Of a stretch of DNA of 64,000 bases, positions 1 to 11,900 are shown piece after piece. Position 1 is the stretch's first letter. Each line of letters begins with the position of its first letter. Under the pieces are notes generated by a model. The model did not search any database. It saw only the letters and a program-made list of their open reading frames with translations, and was not told the DNA's origin. The position numbers and the translations under genes are program-made. Source of the DNA: Sparus aurata (lineage: Eukaryota > Chordata > Actinopteri > Spariformes > Sparidae). The stretch is taken from positions 4,933,157-4,997,156 of the forward strand of contig NC_044210.1 of the NCBI RefSeq assembly GCF_900880675.1. The letters are read 5' to 3'.

Positions 1-554
1 CCTAAAAAACTGAATTTTTGAGAACATTTTGAATTCCGCTCTCATGTGAATAATTGCAGTCAATGCCAGCAGCATTTTTAAACATCAGTTATTCACTTAT
101 GGAGCAAATCAATCATTTTTAAAAACATTTTTTACAGTGGTTTCAAATCTGCCTGCACAACAGTGAATGGCTTACTCAATTTGTGAAGCCACTGTTGTAT
201 TGCCACTTCCCAATTAGCTCAGAGTGATAGATGAGTCTTTGGTTCCAGAAGTTGTGACTTCAAGCCTCAAGTGGTCCAAAATGAACATTGTTGTCAACTG
301 TCTTGTCTTCCTATTCTCCTGTTTGTTGCTCAGAATTGCCTAAATTTGCCAAAAATAGCCCGGACCCAACCCATCGCTGCGCAGCAGCTATAATGTTTCC
401 TTTACTTTTCCCAGTATATTTGCCTGCCAGAAGTCTTTTACTGTCTTGTGCAAAACCTGAAACTTTTATACATGTTTTTTATGCATAGTTATGATTCAGA
501 CCCTTGAGGGTATCCAAATGTCTTCAAAACAAAACTAATGCAAGGAATGACGCC
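1..554. other. Window start, no gene seen
   Basis: The first 554 bases show no open frame of interest and no recognisable element. A plus-strand frame of 66 codons (288-488) lacks any protein-like signature. Confidence 0.6.
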
Positions 555-575
555 ACACAGTAAATTACTTCTGAT

Positions 576-581
576 TTTATT
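576..581 (-). terminator. Candidate polyadenylation signal of map4k4
   Basis: The minus strand reads AATAAA here. It is the best canonical signal seen downstream of the map4k4 stop near the window edge. No cleavage evidence is available. Confidence 0.4.
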
Positions 582-1922
582 CAATGGAAAAAAAGACCTT
601 CAGGAAAATACAGTAATTCCCATAGTACACACAGAGAGGACATAAATTAGAGAGGCATGGCAGAGAGACGTTTGAGGGGAAAACATGTCACCTGGCACCT
701 GGGTGGTAGAAAACATTTGATCCACGCTGCCACACAGCCAGGGGGCACACTGTGCACTATGCAGGATGTAGAGGATTCAGTGAAATGCCACACTAGAGAC
801 TTGAGTGTAATTCGTAATGTGAGCAAAAGTTGATTATTCCTGTACACAAACGTCTAAATGATAGTACAAAAAGGGAATAATACAAAATACAAAACAGGGA
901 AAAAACTGCCCTCAAAATGAACCATAAATATTTCATATCGATGCACATTGGTTTAACAAAACAATTGCTTCTTGTAAACATTTTCAACAAAAGGTGTGCA
1001 TTACAATTTAAAAACCACTGCAGTCTCATACTTATCTGAAGGGTTACATAATAAAAATTGCAGAAACAAGACTAAAAACTAAGTCAGAGTTAAAAAATAT
1101 GCCGCTTAGTTCATGCCGTCTGAAGTGGTTTTGTAACACTGCAATTAGAACGTGTGACTACTTTTTTTTTTTTTTTTACTTTTTTCGCTGCCTTCGTTGT
1201 TTTTCACAGATGTTCAGAGAGCGAAGGCATCTCGTTGCCATGTTCTGCAGCTCTGAGCGGGTCCCACCTCGGACAGTGAAGGTACCACCCTTGCAAAGAG
1301 CAGAACAGGAGAGACCAATTTCATAGACACACAGCCGCAGGATGGATTCTACATTTTAACAGTGGAATGAGTCTAACATGAAGTGACAAACTAGTCTTGC
1401 CTTGTCGAGGAAGAAAAGTAAAAATGAAGACATAAAGTTCATATCCGGGATGGAACAATGATCCAGTTCGTGTTGCGTATTTGCCTTTTTCAGTGAGTGA
1501 AAACGTACTGCCTGTCTGAAAGCCCAAACGGCGGAAAAGAGAGGTCCAATATTGAATCGTGTGGCTGGTTCAGATTCTTCCTACGGTATGCAAAATCCAA
1601 ACTTCTTCACTTTTAACCTTCAGAGGATTTTGAGCAGCTTTAATCAGCTGGAGACTCTTCTAAGCAACCATCAAGCTATATGTTAAGCCACCGTCTCGTT
1701 TGAAATACAGAGTTGGATGATCGTACGTGTCAGAGACGAGGCTGATGTCATCCCCTTCGTGGAGTGTGGTGTTCAAAAGCTTCTTCTCAGCCCTATGCAC
1801 ACTTCATTCCCTCACCGTCACTTCTGCCCCCCCCCCACCCGGCCTCCATGCTACCTTAACGGCCACCTGCTAATTCTGCATGTCTAATTCACAGTTTATC
1901 CTAGCCCGACTTATGACTGATG

Positions 1923-2153
1923 TTAAAGGAAAAATCCACCTGTATCTCACATTTCTGGGTCCATTTTGTAGTTTTGTGTGTTTTAATATTTCAAGTAGAA
2001 CAGCAGAATATGCAGAATTTGAGCCAGTGACAATGGGGAAAATGAGCATACACAAAGCCAGTCGGGCAAGAGACATTGCAACACTACATCACGGTATGGA
2101 AAGCCCTAAAGAAAATGGCAGATTGATGGCAATTAGGTGGATTTTTCCTTTAA
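1923..2153. mobile_element. piggyBac-like miniature transposon (TTAA-flanked)
   Basis: A perfect inverted repeat of 19 bases (TTAAAGGAAAAATCCACCT) closes both ends, and the outermost four bases are TTAA on each side, as in piggyBac target duplications. The inside shows no transposase. The open frame that spans it is a chance frame. It sits in the probable 3' UTR of map4k4. Confidence 0.75.
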
Positions 2154-3156
2154 AACGCATCTATGGGTGTGTCCTGCATTCTTCTGCTTTATTTATGTGC
2201 AGCAAATCACATAGAAAATATACAGTGTATGAAAAAGCTGGGGCTAATTGTGTCATGCTGTCATAAACAGGGCTACTTCTGTCCGACATAACCTACAGCA
2301 AGTGAGGCAATGTGGTAAGAAAGTGTCTGTAAAACCTGGGAGAGTTTGAAGCCCACGACGTGGATTGTAGTTAGTATGTACAAGGTGATATCCAGTACCC
2401 TGTATTTAATGTATATAACGAGAAGGTCCCTTAAAAAAAATCTTCACTTCCGGGAGGAGAAGGCAAAAAAGTGAAGACACAGAGGCAGATTTACAAGTCA
2501 AGCTTATGAGAGGGAAACTGTGGCGGTGAACTAGTGTTAAATGACATGCTTGACGTGAAAACCTACTGTGGTGGGAATAGGGGTTAGTTTTACCTGAACG
2601 GGACCTGGACTAAACACAGCTACGGACAGCTACACTCGAGGTGTGGCACATACAGTATTCTTTGATACAGCAAATGGCCGCGTTTAAGCCCCCCTCCCTC
2701 CCCTCCCCAACATCCCGTCATTCACATGCTCAGTGTTTCCTCCGTTCACACAAGTACACGATGCAAAGTTTTACTATGACACATAAAGATTTTACCATCA
2801 ACAGGCGACAGATCCCACGTCCTGGAGAGGAAGAGGAGGACGGGATCGGCTCAAAGTTTGGTCAGCGGGGGTGGTGGGGGGGGGGGGGTTGGGTTGAGAC
2901 AAACTTGGAGGCTGGTGGGGGTTTATGAATATACCTCCCCTGCCCCCCAAAAACACACACCGGCCCCTCGCTTCTTTTCGTGATTACAGTCCAATCCATT
3001 GTTTGTTTGCCTAAGCAGGTGAGAGGAGGCTGTTCTCGCCGTCGAGATGCTTCTCCAGCTCAGGCTCAAGGCTCGCCTCTTAATCATCGTTGTCAGTCAT
3101 AGTCACAATCGTCATCTGTTGGTCTTGTCGCGTTGGCTGGTGCGGTAGTATGTCAA

Positions 3157-5962
3157 CTACCAGCTCATCAGTGAGGTGCGTCCCAGGGTCATGAAATACA
3201 CCTGGCTGGCACCTCCTTGGCGCACAGAGGCGAAGAAGACCTGACGGACAAGGGACAAAGGCAAACATATATGACATGAAGGGTGTTTGGTGGCAATTCT
3301 GGTGCAGAGGGTTGTACACAAGGAGGCCAAGATGGAGAAATAAGATCAAAATGATCACTGTAAGACAAACAACACAGCTGGAAACCATCTGAAATAGAGA
3401 GAAACCAAAGGAAGGAAGCAAGAAAGGAGGGAAGGAAGTAAGTAAGCAAGGTGTGTATAGAGGGAAGGAGGGAAGAGGGAGGGGAAAATTAGGGAATGAT
3501 TAGGGGAAGAAGGGAAGGAGGCAGGAAGGAAGCAGTTGGGATGATAGGAAGGATGGAGGTAAAGGGGAGTGGAGAGAGACAAATGACTGGGAAAAAGGAT
3601 TGAGGGATGAAAGGGAGGCAGTGTGGAAGGATGAAAGGAAGGCTGGAGAAGGGAAGGAAAAAGGAAAGGAGGGAGGAAAAGAAATAAAGGGAAAAAGGGA
3701 GGGAAGAAAGGGAGGAAGGCAGGCAGGAGGGACAGGGGGAGGAAAGAGGGAGGAAAGGAAGGAAGTAAGGAAGGAGGAGGGAGGGAGGGAGGGAGGAAAA
3801 GAACGAAGGAGGGAAATAAGTAAGGGGGAGGGGAGAAAGAAAGAAAGAAAGAAGCAAGAAAGAAAGAAAGGAAGAAAGAAGGTGAAGAAAGTTCTCACCT
3901 TGTCATTCCTCTCACAAAGGAACTTGAGTCTCTGGGCTCTCTTGTGCATGAAGACACCGTCCAGGTGACCCGTCTCCACGGAGCGGATCTCTATGGCCTT
4001 CTCACCCCAGCCCATGATCTGGTTTGACCTAATGTAGGCTGCTCACACACAGGGGAGGGAGCATTAGCGCATTCATAGAGATTCATCAGATATAGACAAA
4101 CCAAGCTGTTTGCTGGAATGAGTTCTACTCTCTCGTTTTCAGTCTTTAATGGTGCCACTTACCCACTGAAGTTGGCATTTCTCCCCACTGCAGCACCACA
4201 TCCTTGGTGATGCGTCCGTAGGTGTTGACGTAGACACCCTCGTCTTCGTAACACACCAGCAGCTCAATTCCGTCAGTGTTGGGCAAGATGATGATGGCAT
4301 GGCACTGAATGTGGGTCTGGATCTGAGGGAGAAAGGAGAGAAATAGTTGAGAGAAGACAGCAAGGTAAGGTAAAAACAAGGTAGGATCAGACTGCACCGA
4401 GCACTTACATGTGTGGGCAGGTAGATGTCGTAAACAGCACCGGAGTCCACATCCACAGCATGGAAGCCTGAGCAGGAGCCGTAGATGACCTTTAACCTCT
4501 GCCCTTCCTCCACCGTCAGGTCGACCAGCAGGGGCTTGTGCACCAGGTCACCAAAAGACTGAGAACAACCATAAAAAAATAAACTCTTCGGGTCAAAAAA
4601 CACAGAAGGGACACCAGAAACATCAATCTGTGGTGGGTGTAACTCTACAGCCTGAGACCAAGCTTACCTTAAAGGCCATGAATTTGTGGTATGGTTTGGG
4701 TGCCCAGGCGTACACCTCCACAGCATTCTTCAAGGCCAGCACCAAGAACTTAATCCTCTCGTACTTCACTAGAATAAAAAGTGAGTCATTTGTGAGTGAT
4801 AGTAATGCTTAAAGCAAATCCTGGTCAAGTTTGAAACTCTCTCTGTGTGTATTTTATTATTTGAGGTTCGAGAATCTTTGACAGGCAACGTACCGACTTT
4901 GTAGTGGACGCAACCCTCCAGGTCGCCTACGTTAACCCAACCCTGCTTCTTCTCCACCTCAGGGTCATTGTGCAAAATCTTGTTTCGCAGCCACGACAGG
5001 TAATATACTCGCAGCTTGTTCTTTTTACCTGCAGGAGGTGGAGATTGATTGAGAGAAAGCAGAAGAATGAAACATGGTTTTCACGGCTATATAGTCACAA
5101 ATCATATCCTTTGAATTGCATATAAAATGAAAAGTCTCATTATCAGTGTTGCAAGTGTTTACAGTTATGGGTTAGTTTTCTGTCCCTTCTCGAAGATGAG
5201 TCAGACTTTGAAAACTGTCAGAAAATGAAAGATGAAGATGAAAGATGTGACAGCAGCTCTCAATAGTCCAATGAATAAATCCACCCACCTGTCATCCAAA
5301 CCTTCATCATTACTTCTGCATTAAAAAAAAAGTAAAAAAAAAAAGTTTGTGTTCAGCACCAAAGGCAGCACATGTAACGTACCTGATATGGTGACTAAAA
5401 CGTTGAGCCCCTCCAGGACATCCATCTGCTGGATGCGTCGTCTATTGATCAGAGGGTAGACCTTCCCCTGACCGCTTCGGTCCAGGAGCATCAGACCGCT
5501 CTCTGTCCCCACCAGCAGATTCACTCCTGGGAGTGCACAAACCAACAAAATACAGTCATATTTCAATTATTACAGCAATTATTACTATCGTGGTTGGGAT
5601 ACATCTCCACTAATCAAAGAGTTTGGTATAGACCTGCTCCAACTAAAAAGTGTAATCATAAAACGTCTGTCTTGAATTGGCTCGACGTGACTGTTAGGAT
5701 CTTGCTCGGACACATTCGCAAGGTAGTAATTCTATCCTTATATCCATCAAGGCAGTACTGATTCCCAAGCAGAGTTTTGAGATACACTTACCCCAGAGTG
5801 CAGCACACAGGATCTCAGAGTTGAACCTCTTCTTGTACTTGCGGATCTCTGGCGTGTCGCTTGGCGGGCGCGTGTTGACTGGGTTGACGTTGACCACTGA
5901 GCCTTTACGGGAAGGGTCAGACCTCAGCGGGTCCGCCAGCCGTCCGTCCTGACCAAATGCTG
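3157..5962 (-). other. map4k4: map4k4 CNH (citron homology) domain exons
   Basis: Eight exons (5792-5962, 5383-5526, 4894-5028, 4668-4768, 4409-4558, 4163-4322, 3899-4038, 3157-3240) encode the last 360 residues. [21 protein letters not shown] leads into the CNH domain at about residue 1178. Conserved blocks include [67 protein letters not shown] and [17 protein letters not shown]. The domain is a seven-bladed propeller in this family and binds small GTPases and regulators. The stop codon is TAG at 3157-3159, after the terminal LMSW. The domain looks complete. Confidence 0.95.
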
Positions 5963-8900
5963 CTGGAATGGGCAGAGAGGTGGTGGAGGTCAGGCTGGAT
6001 ACTACCATGTTGTTAAATTATAAAGGTCCCATATGATGCTCTGCCAGTGTTTTTGCAACCATGGCTGTCGCTGGGGGCACTGCCCAAGGTGGTGACTGAT
6101 TAGTTGTGGGTACAGTGTGTTGAGTGTTTTGATATTGTATTAATAATATGTATTAATAATCGAGAGATGCTCTGTAATCAAGAAAAGACATGGAAGACTA
6201 CAATATGGGACCTTCAACGACACTCTAACACATCAAACTAACCTGCAAATGTCCTTTTGCATAACGCTGTAATATAACTATTAGCGACTTGACGCATCAC
6301 CTTAGATTTCATTTCACATTTCAATTTTTTTCTTTTTAATCAGTGCTGAAAAATATTGAATAAATCCTTCTGTCACTGGGGAAATGACACAGGCTCAGGA
6401 TTTTTACAATATCGAGTTTGGTTTGTTGGGGACCTACCCATGTTGTTGAGGGAGCTGCCGCTGGATGGAGAGATCTGGAGAAGACGAGGGTCGATGAAGG
6501 GAGTGAAGGAGGAGGAAGACTTGTGTTTGGACATGGAGTTGCTTTCTGACTGGGACTGAGAGAGATTTAAGACATTTAGAGTACAGAGCTTTTCAACATG
6601 TACTTAACCGGCATAACAAGCAATGGTTTCTCATTATCATTTGGTCTTAAGCACGACATGGATTTATTACACTGTAATTTATAAAACTCACTGTGACTGT
6701 CTTAATTACAATAACAACAGGCCCCCTCAGTTTTGAACCTCTACCGCTGGGGGCTCATAAAATAGCATTTAGCTGATCTGTCTTCAATAAAACTACATTT
6801 TTGTAACAAACAACTGGGAATACATAGTTGGCACTGCCGTTTAAGTTTATTACAAATCAAAATGAAAAAGATGGCGTGCAGTTGTGTTAGTTGTTTTGAA
6901 GCCAACGAGGACAGGAGACGTTAGAGGAAAAACAACATGTGCAACAAGAATGAAGTGTGTGGAGGGAAATGAGAAACGATCCAAACACCGGCTGCTGGGA
7001 AGTGTTAGATGAAAAGGCTGTTCCTAATAAAGCACAGAGGAGGAAAGCAATTCCACCACCCAAGATGCATGTTGTTTACAACTCAATCAAACTGAAAAAG
7101 AGGTAGTGTTTTCAATTAATCAACATGAAAATTAAATGCGATTTCTTCTCTTTAAGTAGGTCATGTGTGCTTGAGGACTTGCAGCCCGTCCTGAATTTGG
7201 CACACAACATGTTCTAATATATTTTCACCTCTACCATCACACCAGGCATGCCACCACCCAACACTGCTAAGACTACTCTAAGTGGCTGTAAAGAGAGATG
7301 CTTGTCGGCAGTTCACCCCGCAGAAGCTCCAGTTTAGCTTCCACCATGCCATGAACGCGTTCTACCACCTGGAGGCGCCAGTGTTAGCAGCGACACAGTG
7401 CAGTGCAGTGCAGTGAGTTGCAGGAAGGGAAGGAGGTTGCAGCCCAAACCAGGTGTGAGCCAAGCCAGAAGGGGTCAGAGGAGAGCCAGAGTGAAGCCAG
7501 GTGGACACAGAGGGGGCAGGATAGGGCGCAGAAAGGCTCTGACCAACAATCAAGAATGGATGCTGAGTTTGTACAGGCTTAGAGATGGAGTTGTGCTGAC
7601 TACAGATTGAATTACCCAATCCACCTTTTAATAACTAGACAGAATAGCAATTGCAAATCATTTAGGAAACACTTTATGATAACCATCATGTCAAATTTGT
7701 TGTCAGTAAAACTTTTACAAATAGTTATTCCACCGTTAATAAACATTTAAATGCTTTATAAATAGTACACTATATAAAGATAACTACACTATCAATTAAG
7801 CAATTAAAAAGTATTATAAAGTTAATTTGATTTGCAGCTTTACAATTAACAGCTGCTTGATAAATGGTTTATTTTTCACAGTGAAAATTAATTACAAACT
7901 TCAGTCTATTTATCTATAAATCTACCATTTATTATTAATGGTTATTATAAATGTTACCATATTTTACCTTGCTTCACGTCCAGCGGATGGTGACGTAAAT
8001 ATTTATCGGTGACACTCAAGCAAAAGACTTCAAAATACTTCCCTATAGTGGACAGCATAAAGGATAAATTCACCCATAAATTAAAATTAAGTCATTATTT
8101 ATTCACCCCCACAAAACATTTCGGGAACAACAACAGAGAAAATGTTGCAGATTTACTGAACAACTGAAGGAGATGGAGCTTCTATTAAAACGTAACATAT
8201 TCTAAGTCTCTGTAAGCACCATGATCCCAACTTGATTTGAAACGATGTCATGGAATTTGGGATCTCTGAGCTTCTGGAGACTTGAATTAGCCCTCAACTT
8301 CAGTTGTTCATTTGGCATGGAGGCGAGTAGATATTGACTGAATCTACAATTTTGAATGAACTGTTCCTATAAGCAGTAAATCTTTTACCATCTTGGACTT
8401 GGAAAACAAAACACCTGCTATTTAACCCCAATCTGCTCGCTACACGTCTAAGCCTGTACTCTATGCAACAGTCCATTCCTCCATTGTTTGTCTCGGTGGT
8501 GTGAGGGCGACATACCTCGATGGCAGTGTACTTGTCCATGGGGTTCTGTGGGGACATGGCAGGACTGGCATGGCTAGATGATGAGGGGAAGGAGGAAGAG
8601 GAAGAGGAAGAGGAGGAAGGGATGGTTGTGGAAGAGGAAGGGGAGTGATGGCTCTGCTGGATAAGATCTGGTAGGTGGTGTATGCGACCGGCAAAGCCGT
8701 TTTTCTCTGCCAAGCCATGGCCGGGGTGTTGGGGCTGGCCGTGGTTGTGACCAGGGCCAGGCGAGGAAGAGGGGGATGAGGATGAGGATGAGAGATTGAC
8801 CAACCGCTTTATGTCAACGGTGCTCTGGAAGCAAGAACAGGCACACTTGGGCTCGAGCAAGCAGGTGGAGAAGAGGAGGAGATGTATATTTGGCTGCTAA

Positions 8901-11900
8901 CATGATTCCCATTTCAAAAACTGATCCTCTTATCCACACAGGACACATGAGATATGTTTTAACTCATCTTTGAAGACTATGTTGGCTAAGTGCAATCTAT
9001 AATACACTAATGTACTAGTTTAGAAATGTTAAATGACAATACCATTCAAAAGGCTCAGTAATACACAAGAAGACAGGAGAAATGGTTGAGAATGAGTGGA
9101 TAAACAACATGGACACTGGACAAATGATAGTTCTATCAACTAGATAATGCAGAATATGCCTTCCACTAAACAAGAACTTGTCTTGACGATGAACTAAAAA
9201 GTTGGCCGTCTCAGTGAATCAAATTCCGATCTCTTCCTCTTTACCTGTCTGATGACCAGTGTGCCATCCTTGGAGGGCGTAGTGGCTTGGTCGCTCTCCG
9301 AGTCCTCGACCAGCATGGTCTTAGCAGACTCCGTCTCACCGTTACTCAGCCTCCTGCAGAAGCCATGGGGATATCTGATGTCCATAATCAAACCAGTGTT
9401 AACAGTCATGCAGAAAAGCCATGCAACATTGATGCCACTGACAATGCACATCTTAACAAGTGATCAAAAGGGGAAGGAAACACTAAAAACCCTTTATTAT
9501 AGTGACTGGTCATTAAATGATGTAGCAACTTAAACAAAGACTTTGTAATATTTACTTCCTTGTTTTCTTTTTATTATTTGGAGTGCCTGAATTGCCTGTG
9601 GTTTTTGAAGTACTGTTTTTTCCTTTTCAGAGGCCTGAGAGAACTCTTATCTACATTGTATTAAATAGAGTAACCAGTCGGCAAACATTTCAGGCAAATT
9701 ATTTCTCAGAATGAGAGATACATGCAAGAGACATGGGGCATTTGTTTGCATATGGAGCGCAAGTCATATGGGTTCCTATCAATATTTTGGAGGGATGGAA
9801 TTGTCCCTACCATGATGTTCAGAGTGACAAGATAATTCCAATGTATGTCATGTGTATAAACAGTCACATAACGTGTTTTATAAATAGCATGCATCATGCC
9901 AACAAAAACGAGAATGGGAACCAGGAGCTTTCTCATTATAAAGAGCAGTAATCTGTAGCCAGTAGCTGCGTAGATTTAAAATGAGAGCAGTCTAGCTACC
10001 TAACATCACAGGCCTTTCCAAAATATGTCCACTGATGTTATATAATCATGTTAACTAGCATTAACTAGGAAGCTAACCCTGCCATCTGTCATTCGTAGGC
10101 TAGTAGTGAGGAGTACACATTAAATGGTTGTATAAATAACAATATCATTTGAATTTCAGTTTATAAACCTCATTAAAATGACACTATTTATGAATATTTT
10201 GCTTACAGGAAATAAGCAGAAGGCCAGAGAAGCAGAACAGGATGCGACTCTTCAGGGTGTCAGATGTTACAGGGAGGCTACAGCATTAAAGTTGATGTTC
10301 AGCAAATATAACCTTGGCCAGACCTTATGTTATTTAACCTTTCTAAGGCTAATGCATGGTTTTGTGTCCCAACCAATGTTGAGAGCAAACCTACCCCCTC
10401 GCAACACACCGCAGGTCCACACTATCACAGTTGTACCTACCCAGCCCTGGAATCCTCAGCTCCAGAAGTGGACTCCTCTCCAGCCTCCTGGTCCACCTCC
10501 TCGTCATCTTCTTCATCGGTGGTGCCCGACTCCTCGCTTGAGGAGGAGTAGTCGGTGACCTTGTGGGGAGGCCTCACGTCATCTACTGCACGAAGCTCCT
10601 TAGCGAGAGCAGTCAGGTCCTAAGAAGCAAGGCAAGGAACTGTTAGAGAGGCTCCAGTCTTAAATAATTGGCAAAACCCAGGTTGTCTAGAATGATGCTT
10701 ATTATGCACCAACTAAAACAAAACGTCTCTAAATTGGTGCATCACTTAGATAAAAATTAATTCTCCAAGAAAAAATATAACCAAAGTCATTCAATGCATG
10801 ACAGGCTCTCGTTTCTAGACAACCTGTAAAAAGCCTTGAAGTAATCCCTCCTAGCTTTATATAAGATAATACCTACAGTGTCAGTTTGAAGAGCCCAGGG
10901 ATAAAAACTAAGATTTGGTTATGTGGCATATTATTACGAAAATCTGAGAACAGTTTAATTGTTTTCTACTTCCTAAATTAGTTGTACCCTCTTTGTATCC
11001 ATGTTGCCCTTGACTTGTTTTCCCTTGTACAATCTCAATAATGCAGCCTTGTTAGGTCAGTGACGAGCAAGAAAGGGAGGAGGGATTCGTTCCTGACATG
11101 CTTAACAGCGAATAGACCACGTTTTATCCGACAACAAAGCCAGGTGAGATTAGGAGGAATTCTGGCAAGTACAAGGAAACAGAAGGTGCGTGTTTGCATT
11201 CAAATGTGCTTGCATTCAGATCCGGGCTCAGGGAGCTACTGCACAGGATTAACCCTTCTCGTGCCATCGATGACAAGCAATAAGGGAAGAAAGAACTGTG
11301 CAGGAGCAGGGAAAGATGCCAGCAGGAGGCGATCACATTACAGGCAGAAAGACGGAACTGAAAAGAATTACTGCATCCGTCCTCACAAGGGAGAGACAGT
11401 TATTTCATCGCAAACCTTTATTGTATAATGCAATGAGAAGGGCAATGGTGCAGGCATAGCATAGGTGTGATTATGTAATCTCATTTAATAGTCTTACCGC
11501 ATCACCCTAAGAGGTTCCCCAACAATCAGGAACCATTGGATTCATGAGAAGTTGGACACACCAGGTGGTTGAATAATAAGAGTAGTAGAAAATAGAGAAA
11601 GTGGAAATAAAGAAAACAGTTTTCACCTATTCAGCATCAAACAAGATTAAGTGGCACTCTAGTGACAGTGGACTTACAGCTGGTCGACTAGGCCTGGCAA
11701 GGTTCTTTTCATCTTGTTTTTTGGAAACGTTTTCAGGCCGCTGGAGAGGCGACCCTTCGGATTTGGAGGAAGCTTTGGGGGAACAAAAGGAAGCAGCATT
11801 AGCAAGGGGAAACAGAGGGAGACAGTTGGCTCTTCAATCTCGAATTGCCCGCATCAAAATGGCAGAAATCCTACTACAGCATGAGCAGACAACACAGTAA

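Larger units (their letters stand above)
555..3156 (-). other. map4k4: Probable map4k4 3' UTR
   Basis: This 2.6 kb region follows the TAG stop without any open frame that looks real. A minus-strand AATAAA (plus-strand TTTATT at 576-581) gives a plausible end near position 555. The region holds a 231-bp inverted-repeat element (1923-2153), a G-rich run on the plus strand around 2866-2890 and a C-run near 1827-1838. The end point is an inference from one poly(A) signal, and earlier polyadenylation is possible. Confidence 0.5.

Noticed and set aside
1880..2266. 128-codon plus-strand frame
   Set aside because: It runs through a TTAA-flanked inverted-repeat element and shows no protein-family signature.
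3489..4015. Long open frames on both strands over the purine tract (Phe/Leu/Pro/Ser-rich or Lys/Glu/Gly-rich)
   Set aside because: They are produced by simple purine-rich sequence inside a map4k4 intron; only 3899-4038 is a real exon.
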